Both the position numbers and the translations under genes were made by a program. A stretch of 64,000 bases of DNA from Pseudomonas neuropathica (lineage in GTDB: Bacteria > Pseudomonadota > Gammaproteobacteria > Pseudomonadales > Pseudomonadaceae): contig NZ_JACOPX010000017.1 of assembly GCF_015461835.1 (NCBI RefSeq), positions 102,032 to 166,031 on the forward strand, read 5' to 3'. Position 1 is the first letter of the stretch; each line of letters begins with the position of its first letter. Below are positions 32,274 to 40,247 of this stretch, piece by piece. Below the pieces are notes generated by a model. That model was given only the letters and a program-made list of their open reading frames with translations, ran no database searches and was not told the origin of the DNA.

Positions 32274-33065
32274 TTATTTGCCGAATGTCACATTGATGCC
32301 CGTGTACACCACGAACTGCGGCAGCCCGTCGCCCTTGCGGTCGACCGTCCACTGCGGCTCGACGAAAGCGTTGAGGATGTTGCTGCCGGACTTCCAGGCT
32401 TTGCCGACACCCAGACCGAGCGGGATGTAGTGCGTGTCGTTTTTCAGGTCGAAAGTCCAGGTGCCCGTGGAGCGCAGGTACCAGCCTTTTTCCAGGTTAT
32501 GGATGATGAACGGCTGCATGGTTGCGCTCTCGACATGGGCGCGGTCGTTGTCGCCGGCAAACGAACTCTGGTACTGCACCAGCGCGCCAAGCAGACCGCG
32601 CGGCGAGGCGTCGATAGCCACGGCGGCGAGGCCGCCTTGCCATTTGCCGGTACCGAGTTCGTCCTGTTCGGCGGTCGGCGCAGTGATCAACGGGCCTATG
32701 CCCAACTGCACGCCTTCGGTTTTCAGAATGAAGATATCGAACAGGTTCAGATCGCCGATGCCGGTGCTGTAACCGTTGTGCGGATCGGGGCGGGTGCTGA
32801 TCGGCAGCGTGGCGCGGACCAGTTGCGGCACGCCGATGAAATCGTTCGGCGCGATCGGCAGGGTGCCGCGCAGCAACACGTCATTGGTGTGCGCGTTGCT
32901 GTCGTAGAGTTTCGGAGTGTAGTAGTCCTGCAGATTGGCGCCGGGCGCCACGTTCAACGGGTTGTTGCTTTTGTTGGAGTCCTCGGCGTTGTCCGCCTGC
33001 GCGCCACACGCAGCCGCCAGCGAACTCGCCAGAAAAAGAGCCTTCCCCACTCGATTGACCATCAT
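32274..33065 (-). CDS. Exported outer-membrane-like protein of unknown function
   Basis: 263 residues. The signal peptide ends near C-G-A-Q-A. The mature sequence is beta-rich with 'YTPKLYDSNAHTNDVLLRGTLPIAP' and 'YSTGIGDLNLFDIFILKT', similar in style to the outer-membrane transporter-like proteins found beside MoxR/sulfatase clusters; it ends in 'VYTGINVTFGK'. It is probably a barrel, related to the 31100-32050 protein in class but not clearly in sequence. This gene is the first of the minus-strand run, so its upstream region (33066-33200) should hold the main promoter. Confidence 0.7.
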   Translation of the reverse strand: MMVNRVGKALFLASSLAAACGAQADNAEDSNKSNNPLNVAPGANLQDYYTPKLYDSNAHTNDVLLRGTLPIAPNDFIGVPQLVRATLPISTRPDPHNGYSTGIGDLNLFDIFILKTEGVQLGIGPLITAPTAEQDELGTGKWQGGLAAVAIDASPRGLLGALVQYQSSFAGDNDRAHVESATMQPFIIHNLEKGWYLRSTGTWTFDLKNDTHYIPLGLGVGKAWKSGSNILNAFVEPQWTVDRKGDGLPQFVVYTGINVTFGK

Positions 33066-33261
33066 CCCCGATTCCTTGGTGGCTTATGGATAACTCGGCA
33101 CTTCTCGGCCGTTACGGCGTAATCCCTTTCTTATCAAGCCTGTAGGACACGTCTGAATGACGCTAGCAGCTAATCGGGGGTTAGCCAGCCGAATGGATTA
33201 ATTCTTTGGTTTTGTGTACGGGTTCACAGGTGATTGTGTACCAACTATTCAATTGCTTACG

Positions 33262-33369
33262 GTGTAGGAGCTGTCGAGTGAAACGAGGCTGCGATCTTTT
33301 GATCTTGGTTTTGTGGATCAAAATCAGAGAATCGTCCGGTCGCGGGTTGAGCTCTCGGCAACTCCTACC
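33262..33369. repeat. Divergent REP remnant
   Basis: TGTAGGAGCTGTCGAGTGAA...GCTGCGATCTTTTGATCTT at 33262-33307 and CTCGGCAACTCCTACC at 33353-33368 are a degraded pair of the GTAGGAGCTGCCG type. It lies between the minus-strand run and the DUF6124 leader. The remaining bases up to 33400 have no feature I can name. Confidence 0.6.
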
Positions 33370-33475
33370 TATGCGTATTTCAATTCGGGATGTTTAAACG
33401 TTGTTTCGAATTTGCGGAACGTTCCCACAAGGTTTTCAGGTTGTCCGTCGGACGTCGGGTCTCTAGCCTGTGTTC

Positions 33476-33641
33476 GTCGCTGCCAAATCAGCGACCGGGA
33501 CTGGAAACCCCGACGGGTATTAGTGGCGCGTACACGCCTTTCATAACGTATCCTTGCGCACTTCGAATGTGTGCACTCCGTTATGGCGGCTGTGCGCGGG
33601 AGACCTTCGGGTCGACCGGGTCGCCGCTGCCCGGGTTTCCA
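33476..33641 (+). ncRNA. Candidate structured leader RNA upstream of the DUF6124 gene
   Basis: Several perfect helices are visible. A 7-bp hairpin is at 33476-33495 (GTCGCTG / CAGCGAC). A 9-bp long-range stem TGGAAACCC (33502-33510) / GGGTTTCCA (33633-33641) encloses three arms: GGCG / CGCC (33525-33538); a nested arm CATAACG / CGTTATG (33542-33548, 33579-33585) with inner TGCGCAC / GTGTGCA; and GACC-TTCG-GGTC (33602-33613), a UUCG-type tetraloop. It ends 72 bases before the gene start. The stretch is open in the gene's frame, so a coding origin is the alternative, but the helices are hard to explain as coding sequence. Confidence 0.5.
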
Positions 33642-33713
33642 ACCTGCGTACAGCTGCCACCTCTTCGTCCGGAAACCGAATGGGACAGCTCCAACTTTCA
33701 GCGGAGTTACACC

Positions 33714-34082
33714 ATGAAAAAACCAACACCCAATCCCCCAGAATCAGACGCCGACAGCACATCCCCCTACGCCTCGGTCGACAGTAAAAAACTCCACGAA
33801 GCCGCCGACCGCGCCCTCGATTTCTACCTCAACCCCTCCGCCCACATCATGTCCAGCGCCAACGAGCCGGAACCCATGTACCTCGCCAATCCCAGGTACA
33901 ACACCGAATCCCTGCTAGCCAACGCCAGCGAAACCCTTGGCTCGGCCAGCGAAATGCTGATCAACTTCGCCGCCTCGCTGGAAACCTCGCACCGCAAGAC
34001 CGCATTGGGCATCGCACAGGTCGTCATGCTGGGCGAACTGGCCGTCAACCAAGCCCTCGATCACGTCGAACTCAATGACTGA
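33714..34082 (+). CDS. DUF6124-family small protein
   Basis: 122 residues from the ATG at 33714 (GCGGAG upstream). The N-terminal 20 residues are Pro/Asp/Ser-rich and disordered. The helical rest contains 'KLHEAADRALDFYLNP' and 'LLANASETLGSASEMLINFA..L', the typical DUF6124 pattern seen in many pseudomonad proteins. The function is unknown; the protein is small, acidic and cytoplasmic. The frame extends upstream to 33390, but that stretch coincides with the structured leader and has no credible start with a ribosome-binding site. Confidence 0.8.
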   Translation: MKKPTPNPPESDADSTSPYASVDSKKLHEAADRALDFYLNPSAHIMSSANEPEPMYLANPRYNTESLLANASETLGSASEMLINFAASLETSHRKTALGIAQVVMLGELAVNQALDHVELND

Positions 34083-34094
34083 TCTCTGTTGAAT

Positions 34095-34207
34095 GATCGT
34101 TCCCACGCTCTGCGTGGGAATGCAGCCCTTGACGCTCTGCGTCAAATTCGCAAGCTGGAACGCGGAGCGTCCCTTGAGGCGTTCCCACGCAGAGCGTGGG
34201 AACGATC
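34095..34207. repeat. Long inverted repeat of the GATCGTTCCCACGC type
   Basis: Perfect 26-base arms 34095-34120 and 34182-34207 (GATCGTTCCCACGCTCTGCG... and its complement). Each arm is itself a hairpin (TTCCCACGC-TCT-GCGTGGGAA). The interior has further GACGCTCTGCGTC-type pieces. A related element is at 52631-52736. A lone GTAGGAGCTGCCG-type REP half follows at 34216-34245. Confidence 0.88.
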
Positions 34208-34256
34208 AGAATCAAAAGATCGCAGCCTTCGGCAGCTCCTACATGTGATGTCCGGT

Positions 34257-34682
34257 TTAGCTGTTTTTCTTGGCCTGTTCGCGAACGCGTTCTTCCTGCG
34301 CACGTGCTTCGGGGGTGAATTCGGCGCCGAAGTCTTCGGCAGAAAATATCTGGCGGATTTCAATATCAGAATCGCCTGACATGGGGTTAGGGCAACGCTT
34401 GACCCATTCGATGGCTTCTTCTTTTGATTTCACTTCCCAGATCCAGTAGCCCGCCACCAGTTCTTTGGTCTCGATGAACGGCCCGTCGATAACCGTGCGT
34501 TTGTCACCGGAGAAATGCACGCGAGCGCCTTTGCTGCTCGGGTGCAGGCCATCGCAATCGATCAGGATGCCGGCCTTGACCAGTTCTTCGTTGAAGTTGC
34601 CCATCGCGGTGATCAGCTCTTCGCTGGGCATGATGCCGGCTTCCGAATCGGCGCTGGCTTTTACAAGGATCATGAATCGCAT
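34257..34682 (-). CDS. YciI/YCII-like (DGPF) domain protein
   Basis: 141 residues from ATG 34682 with GGAG upstream. The family motif D-G-P-F-I-E-T-K-E occurs at about 66-74, with 'RFMILVKAS' at the start and 'SKEEAIEWVKRCP' later, as in the DGPF/YCII proteins often linked to ECF sigma factors. The C-terminal tail is charged. Functions of the family are diverse (some have ring-cleavage-like hydrolase activity), and I cannot assign one here. No sigma-factor gene adjoins. Confidence 0.85.
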   Translation of the reverse strand: MRFMILVKASADSEAGIMPSEELITAMGNFNEELVKAGILIDCDGLHPSSKGARVHFSGDKRTVIDGPFIETKELVAGYWIWEVKSKEEAIEWVKRCPNPMSGDSDIEIRQIFSAEDFGAEFTPEARAQEERVREQAKKNS

Positions 34683-34792
34683 GGCGTTTACTCCGTGGAT
34701 TGTGGGGATTCGTTGTTTAGTCGAACGAGCCACACTTGAATCGACAGGGTCTCTGGTAAAAGTGCGGAGAATTTTTCACACCGCAGATCCAT

Positions 34793-34882
34793 TGTAGGAG
34801 TGAGCCTGCTCGCGATAGCGGTGTGTCAGTCAACATTTGCGTATATGAAAGACCGCTATCGCGAGCAGGCTCACTCCTACAG
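34793..34882. repeat. REP doublet upstream of tpx
   Basis: TGTAGGAGTGAGCCTGCTCG at 34793 is answered by CGAGCAGGCTCACTCCTACA up to 34882. Main REP family. It lies between the divergently read YciI-like gene and tpx, about 140 bases before the tpx start. Confidence 0.9.
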
Positions 34883-35023
34883 GGGAATTGCGCTAGTTTT
34901 GTATACAATTTTTCGCGCGGGCACCCAACAATTTCCAAACAGGGCATAGGTCGTCGGACCATTTCGTGGTTAACTTCGGCCTCTTGCATGCTTTCCAATC
35001 AAAACATCAGAAGGACTCAAGTC

Positions 35024-35524
35024 ATGGCTCAAGTCACCCTCAAAGGCAATCCGGTTCAAGTCAACGGCCAGTTGCCACAAGCCGGTTCCAAGGCGCCAGC
35101 CTTTTCTCTGGTTGCCGGCAATCTGTCCGACGTCACCCTGAAAGACTTTGCCGGCAAGCGCAAAGTGCTGAACATTTTCCCAAGCGTTGACACCCCGACC
35201 TGCGCCACTTCGGTACGCAAGTTCAACGCTCAGGCCAGCGAAGTGGCTAACACCGTGGTGCTGTGCATCTCCGCTGACCTGCCGTTCGCCCAAGCGCGTT
35301 TCTGCGGCGCTGAAGGTCTGGAAAACGTACAGAACCTGTCGACTCTGCGCGGTGCCGAGTTCATCGAGAACTACGGCGTGGCCATTGCTGACGGCCCACT
35401 GAAAGGCCTGACCGCTCGCGCCGTGGTGGTGCTGGACGAAAACGACAACGTCCTGCATAGCGAACTGGTCAAGGAAATCGCAGAAGAGCCTAACTACGAA
35501 GCGGCGCTGTCCGTTCTCAAGTAA
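35024..35524 (+). CDS. tpx: Thiol peroxidase (Tpx, atypical 2-Cys peroxiredoxin)
   Basis: 166 residues, full length. The peroxidatic Cys is in 'FPSVDTPTCATSVRKF' (about residue 60) and the resolving Cys in 'FAQARFCGAEG' (about 94), with the catalytic Thr and Arg in their usual places. It reduces hydrogen peroxide and alkyl peroxides with electrons from thioredoxin, in the periplasm or cytoplasm depending on species; no signal peptide is seen here. The start follows AGAAGGACT. A strong intrinsic terminator follows the stop, so it is monocistronic. Confidence 0.95.
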   Translation: MAQVTLKGNPVQVNGQLPQAGSKAPAFSLVAGNLSDVTLKDFAGKRKVLNIFPSVDTPTCATSVRKFNAQASEVANTVVLCISADLPFAQARFCGAEGLENVQNLSTLRGAEFIENYGVAIADGPLKGLTARAVVVLDENDNVLHSELVKEIAEEPNYEAALSVLK

Positions 35525-35541
35525 GCGCTTTTACAATTGTT

Positions 35542-35573
35542 AACGGCCTGGCCCTGTCCAGGCCGTTTTCATT
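35542..35573 (+). terminator. Rho-independent terminator of tpx
   Basis: AACGGCCTGG (35542-35551) pairs perfectly with CCAGGCCGTT (35558-35567) around CCCTGT, and TTCATTT follows. A 10-bp GC-rich stem with a T-rich tail, 18 bases after the tpx stop. Confidence 0.92.
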
Positions 35574-35699
35574 TGTGTATCAGTGTTTTGCCTCACACCT
35601 TGAAACGTAAGTTGAAGGTAAATTGCCGGTAAAGCTGCTTTGCTATTTCCCCACCAGTGCTTATCGTTCAGCCTCCCGTAAAAGAAGCCCACGCGCCCA

Positions 35700-37007
35700 A
35701 TGGTTAATGACTCCATGCAATCGTCCCCTCGTAACTCCCGTCGCTGGCTGATCAGCCTGCTGGTCTTGTTGGTGATCGCCGTCCTGTGCTGGAAATTCTG
35801 GCCCGCCGGTTCAGCCCACAAAGAGGGCGCCGACAAAGCGGCGGCCGGGCACACCGGGCGTTCGGGGATGATGCGGCCGGGCTTCGGTGGCGGCACCGGG
35901 CCGATTCCGGTGCGCGTGGCGCCGGCGGTTACTGGCGACTTCCCGCTGTACTACAAGGCGCTGGGCACGGTGACCGCGCTCAACACCATCAATGTGCGCA
36001 GCCGGGTGGGCGGCGAACTGGTCAAGATCAATTTCGAAGAAGGGCAGATGGTCAAGGCCGGTGACCTGCTGGCCGAGATCGACCCGCGCCCGTACCAGAA
36101 CGCGTTGCTGCAAGCCGAAGGCACGTTGCTGCAGAATCAGGCGCAACTGAAAAACGCTCAGGTCGATGTCGAGCGTTATCGCGGTTTGTACAAAGAGGAC
36201 AGCATCGCCAAACAGACGCTGGACACCGCCGAAGCGCTGGTCGGTCAGTATCTGGGCACGGTCAAGACCAATCAGGCCGCGGTCAACGACGCCAAGCTCA
36301 ATCTCGAATTCACCAAGATCCGCGCGCCGATTGCCGGCCGTGTCGGTCTGCGCCAGGTCGACGTCGGCAACCTCGTCACCGCCAATGACACCACGTTCCT
36401 CGCGGTGATCACCCAGACGCAACCGATCAGTGTGGCTTTCACCTTGCCGGAAAACAGCCTGGAAACCGTGCTCGCCCGCTATCGCAGCGGCGCCAAGCTT
36501 CCGGCCGAGGCGTGGGACCGCGGCGACAGCAAACTGCAAGCCACCGGCGTTCTGCAAAGCCTCGACAACCAGATCGACGTTGCCACCGGCACCCTGAAGT
36601 TCAAGGCCCGCTACGATAACCGCGATCAGGCGCTGTTCCCCAACCAGTTCGTCAACGTTCACTTGCTCGCTGACACGCTGAAGGGCGTGGTGCTGGCACC
36701 GTCGGCGGCCATCCAGTTCGGCACCAACGGCACCTTCGTCTATGCACTGGATGGCGACAAGAAAGTCACCATTCGCCAATTGAAGATCGGCGCCAGTGAT
36801 GGCGAAAACACTGTGGTCACCGAAGGCCTGGCCGCCGGCGACCGCGTGGTGCTGGAAGGCACCGACCGTCTGAAGGAAGGCAGCGAAGTGGAAGTGGTCA
36901 ACGACAGCAACCAAGTGCCGACCACTCCAACTGAACACCTGCAAGGCAAATCTGCTGCCACCCCGACTGACGCTGCTGTCACCGACAAGGCCAAGAAGGG
37001 CGCATGA
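35700..37007 (+). CDS. muxA: RND efflux membrane-fusion subunit MuxA (MdtA-like)
   Basis: 435 residues. One N-terminal membrane segment (15-35) and a Gly/Pro-rich linker are followed by lipoyl/hairpin domains ('NVRSRVGGELVKINFEEGQMVKAGDLLAEIDPRPY') and beta-barrel parts ('FTKIRAPIAGRVGLRQVDVGNLV'), as in periplasmic adaptors of the MdtA/MuxA type. It links the inner-membrane pumps MuxB/MuxC with the outer-membrane channel OpmB. The gene overlaps muxB (ATGA). An alternative ATG is at 35715. MuxABC-OpmB is a known multidrug (aztreonam, novobiocin, macrolide) efflux system in P. aeruginosa. Confidence 0.92.
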   Translation: MVNDSMQSSPRNSRRWLISLLVLLVIAVLCWKFWPAGSAHKEGADKAAAGHTGRSGMMRPGFGGGTGPIPVRVAPAVTGDFPLYYKALGTVTALNTINVRSRVGGELVKINFEEGQMVKAGDLLAEIDPRPYQNALLQAEGTLLQNQAQLKNAQVDVERYRGLYKEDSIAKQTLDTAEALVGQYLGTVKTNQAAVNDAKLNLEFTKIRAPIAGRVGLRQVDVGNLVTANDTTFLAVITQTQPISVAFTLPENSLETVLARYRSGAKLPAEAWDRGDSKLQATGVLQSLDNQIDVATGTLKFKARYDNRDQALFPNQFVNVHLLADTLKGVVLAPSAAIQFGTNGTFVYALDGDKKVTIRQLKIGASDGENTVVTEGLAAGDRVVLEGTDRLKEGSEVEVVNDSNQVPTTPTEHLQGKSAATPTDAAVTDKAKKGA

Positions 37008-40000
37008 ACATTTCGCGGCTGTTCATCCTCCGACCGGTAGCCACCACCCTGAGCATGCTGGCCATTGTCCTGGCCGGCCTGATCGCTTATCGCTTGCTGC
37101 CAGTTTCTGCGCTGCCACAAGTCGATTACCCGACCATCCGCGTCATGACCCTGTATCCCGGCGCCAGCCCGGACGTGATGACCAGTGCTGTCACCGCACC
37201 GCTCGAGCGCCAGTTCGGGCAGATGCCGGGCCTCACGCAAATGGCCTCGACCAGTTCCGGTGGTGCTTCGGTGCTGACCCTGCGCTTCAGCCTCGACATC
37301 AACATGGACGTCGCCGAGCAGCAGGTGCAGGCCGCGATCAACGCCGCGACCAATCTGCTGCCCACCGATTTGCCGGCGCCGCCGGTGTACAACAAGGTCA
37401 ACCCGGCGGACACCCCGGTGCTGACTCTGGCCATCACCTCGAAAACCATGTTGCTGCCCAAACTCAATGACCTGGTCGATACGCGCATGGCGCAGAAAAT
37501 CGCCCAGATCAGCGGCGTCGGCATGGTCAGCATTGCCGGCGGTCAGCGTCAGGCCGTGCGCATCAAGGTCAACCCGGAAGCGTTGGCGGCCAACAGCCTG
37601 AACTTGGCGGACGTGCGCACCTTGATCAGTGCTTCCAACGTCAACCAGCCGAAGGGTAACTTTGACGGCCCGACGCGGGTGTCGATGCTCGACGCCAACG
37701 ACCAACTGACCTCGCCCAAGGATTACGCCAACCTGATCCTCGCCTACAAGAACGGCGCGCCGTTGCGGCTCAAGGACGTGGCGGAAATTGTCGATGGCGC
37801 CGAGAACGAACGTCTCGCTGCGTGGGCCAACCAGAATCAGGCGGTATTGCTGAACATCCAGCGTCAGCCGGGTGCCAACGTCATCGAGGTGGTCGACCGT
37901 ATCAAGGCACTGCTGCCGAGCATTACCGACAACCTGCCGGCCGGCCTCGAAGTGACGGTGCTGACGGATCGCACGCAGACCATCCGCGCCTCGGTCACTG
38001 ACGTGCAACACGAATTGCTGATCGCCATCGCCCTGGTGGTGATGGTGACGTTTCTGTTCCTGCGGCGCGCCAGTGCCACGATCATTCCGTCGGTGGCGGT
38101 GCCTCTGTCGCTGATCGGTACTTTCGGCGTGATGTATCTGGCCGGCTTCTCGGTCAACAACCTGACCTTGATGGCGCTGACCATTGCCACCGGCTTCGTG
38201 GTCGACGACGCCATCGTCATGCTTGAGAACATCGCGCGCTTTATCGAAGAAGGCGACAGCCCGATGCAGGCCGCGCTCAAAGGCGCCAAGCAGATCGGTT
38301 TCACCCTGATTTCCCTGACCCTGTCGCTGATCGCGGTACTGATCCCGCTGTTGTTCATGGCCGACGTGGTCGGGCGGCTGTTCCGCGAGTTTGCCATCAC
38401 CCTGGCCGTGGCGATCCTGATTTCGCTGGTGGTCTCGCTGACCCTGACGCCGATGATGTGCGCGCGTCTGCTCAAACGCGAACCGGAAGAACACGAGCAG
38501 GGCCGTTTCTATCGGGCCAGTGGCGCGGTGATTGACTGGATGATTGCCGAGTACGGGCGGATGCTGCGCTGGGTGCTCAAACACCAGCCTCTGACCTTGC
38601 TGGTGGCCATCGCTACGCTGGGGTTGACCGTATTCCTTTACATGGTCGTGCCGAAAGGCTTCTTCCCGGTGCAGGACACCGGGGTGATTCAGGGCATCTC
38701 CGAAGCGCCGCAGTCGATCTCCTTCGCCGCGATGGGCGAGCGTCAGCAGGAACTGGCGAAAATCATTCTGCAAGATCCGGCGGTGCAGAGCCTGTCGTCC
38801 TACATCGGTGTCGACGGCGATAACGCCACGCTCAACAGCGGCCGCTTGCTGATCAACCTCAAGCCCCATGGCGATCGCGATCTAAGCGCCACTGAAGTGA
38901 TTGCGCGCCTGCAACCGCAATTGGACAAACTGGTCGGCATCCGCCTGTTCATGCAGCCGGTGCAGGACCTGACCATCGAAGACCGTGTCAGCCGGACCCA
39001 GTATCAGTTCAGCATGTCCTCGCCGGATTCCGAACTGCTCAGCCAGTGGAGCGGGCGACTGGTCGAAGCGCTGGCACAACGTCCGGAATTGACCGACGTT
39101 GCCAGTGATTTGCAGGACAAGGGTTTACAGGTCTATCTGGTGATCGACCGCGATGCCGCCTCACGCCTTGGCGTCTCGGTGGCGAATATCACCGATGCGC
39201 TCTATGACGCTTTCGGCCAGCGGCAGATCTCGACCATTTACACCCAGGCCAGCCAGTACCGCGTGGTGCTGCAAGCCCAGGCCGGAGAGAAGATCGGCCC
39301 GCAGGCGCTGGACCAGATTCACGTCAAGACCACCGATGACGCACAGGTACGCCTGTCGAGTCTGGCCCATATCGAGGAGCGTCAGGCGCAACTGGCGATC
39401 ACCCATATCGGCCAGTTCCCGGCGGTAATGATGTCGTTCAACCTCGCGCCCGGTGTGGCGCTGGGGCATGCGGTCGACATCATCGAGCAGGTGCAGAAAG
39501 ACATCGGCATGCCTGTCGGCGTGCAGACCCAGTTCCAGGGCGCGGCCGAAGCGTTCCAGGCTTCGCTGTCGAGCACCTTGCTGCTGATTCTGGCGGCCGT
39601 GGTGACCATGTACATCGTGCTCGGCGTGTTGTACGAAAGTTACATTCACCCGATCACCATTCTCTCGACCTTGCCGTCGGCGGCCGTCGGTGCCTTGCTG
39701 GCGCTGCTGCTCAGCGGCAATGACCTGGGCATGATCGCGATCATCGGCATCATCTTGCTGATCGGTATCGTCAAGAAGAACGCGATCATGATGATCGACT
39801 TCGCCCTCGATGCTGAGCGCACGCAAGGCATGGCGCCGGAACAGGCGATCTATCAGGCGGCGTTGTTGCGCTTCCGGCCAATTCTGATGACCACCCTGGC
39901 GGCGCTGTTTGGTGCGGTGCCGTTGATGCTCGCGACCGGTTCCGGCGCTGAATTGCGTCAGCCGCTGGGTCTGGTGATGGTCGGCGGTCTGCTGGTAAGC

Positions 40001-40105
40001 CAGGTGCTGACGCTGTTCACCACGCCGGTGATCTACCTGTATTTCGACCGCCTCGGCCGGCGCTTTGGCAAGACCAATGCGGATGCCGAAGAGGTGTCGG
40101 TATGA
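37004..40105 (+). CDS. muxB: RND efflux pump subunit MuxB (MdtB-like)
   Basis: 1033 residues, normal for an HAE1-family RND transporter with 12 membrane segments and two large periplasmic loops. The proton-relay aspartates are in 'ATGFVVDDAIVMLENI' (TM4). The family loop 'YPGASPDVMTSAVTAPLE' and the second-half signature 'GIVKKNAIMMIDFAL' are clear. It forms a heteromultimeric pump with MuxC. It starts by ATGA overlap with muxA, which implies translational coupling. A REP pair separates it from muxC. Confidence 0.93.
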   Translation: MNISRLFILRPVATTLSMLAIVLAGLIAYRLLPVSALPQVDYPTIRVMTLYPGASPDVMTSAVTAPLERQFGQMPGLTQMASTSSGGASVLTLRFSLDINMDVAEQQVQAAINAATNLLPTDLPAPPVYNKVNPADTPVLTLAITSKTMLLPKLNDLVDTRMAQKIAQISGVGMVSIAGGQRQAVRIKVNPEALAANSLNLADVRTLISASNVNQPKGNFDGPTRVSMLDANDQLTSPKDYANLILAYKNGAPLRLKDVAEIVDGAENERLAAWANQNQAVLLNIQRQPGANVIEVVDRIKALLPSITDNLPAGLEVTVLTDRTQTIRASVTDVQHELLIAIALVVMVTFLFLRRASATIIPSVAVPLSLIGTFGVMYLAGFSVNNLTLMALTIATGFVVDDAIVMLENIARFIEEGDSPMQAALKGAKQIGFTLISLTLSLIAVLIPLLFMADVVGRLFREFAITLAVAILISLVVSLTLTPMMCARLLKREPEEHEQGRFYRASGAVIDWMIAEYGRMLRWVLKHQPLTLLVAIATLGLTVFLYMVVPKGFFPVQDTGVIQGISEAPQSISFAAMGERQQELAKIILQDPAVQSLSSYIGVDGDNATLNSGRLLINLKPHGDRDLSATEVIARLQPQLDKLVGIRLFMQPVQDLTIEDRVSRTQYQFSMSSPDSELLSQWSGRLVEALAQRPELTDVASDLQDKGLQVYLVIDRDAASRLGVSVANITDALYDAFGQRQISTIYTQASQYRVVLQAQAGEKIGPQALDQIHVKTTDDAQVRLSSLAHIEERQAQLAITHIGQFPAVMMSFNLAPGVALGHAVDIIEQVQKDIGMPVGVQTQFQGAAEAFQASLSSTLLLILAAVVTMYIVLGVLYESYIHPITILSTLPSAAVGALLALLLSGNDLGMIAIIGIILLIGIVKKNAIMMIDFALDAERTQGMAPEQAIYQAALLRFRPILMTTLAALFGAVPLMLATGSGAELRQPLGLVMVGGLLVSQVLTLFTTPVIYLYFDRLGRRFGKTNADAEEVSV

Positions 40106-40123
40106 CTTTGCATCACCACATAA

Positions 40124-40217
40124 CCTGTGGGAGCGAGCTTGCTCGCGAAAGCGGTCAGTCAGTCACTAACGATGTTGGATGTGCCGGCCTCTTCGCGAGC
40201 AAGCTCGCTCCCACAGG
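40124..40217. repeat. REP doublet within the mux operon
   Basis: CCTGTGGGAGCGAGCTTGCT at 40124 is mirrored by AGCAAGCTCGCTCCCACAGG ending at 40217. GTGGGAGCGAGC subtype. It fills most of the 142-base muxB-muxC gap, the only real gap in the operon, where it may lower expression of the distal genes or stabilise the upstream mRNA. Confidence 0.9.
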
Positions 40218-40247
40218 GTTGGGCGGTGGAGCAGAGGATCGTGGTCA

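Noticed and set aside
33390..33713. Upstream extension of the DUF6124 gene to an ATG at 33390
   Set aside because: The extension coincides with nested RNA-type helices, lacks a ribosome-binding site and is unlike the family; the ATG at 33714 has GCGGAG upstream.
34793..34882. REP pair considered as a tpx regulatory operator
   Set aside because: The same sequence recurs at many unrelated loci in the window, so it is a dispersed repeat and not a gene-specific operator.
36740..38869. Long minus-strand open frame opposite muxA/muxB
   Set aside because: Antisense shadow; Gln/Arg/His-rich low-complexity translation and no ribosome-binding site, while the plus strand encodes recognisable RND proteins.
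40179..40247. N-terminal extension of muxC
   Set aside because: It translates REP sequence; the ATG at 40248 has a good ribosome-binding site and matches the usual RND start (M-N-L-S-G-P-F-I).
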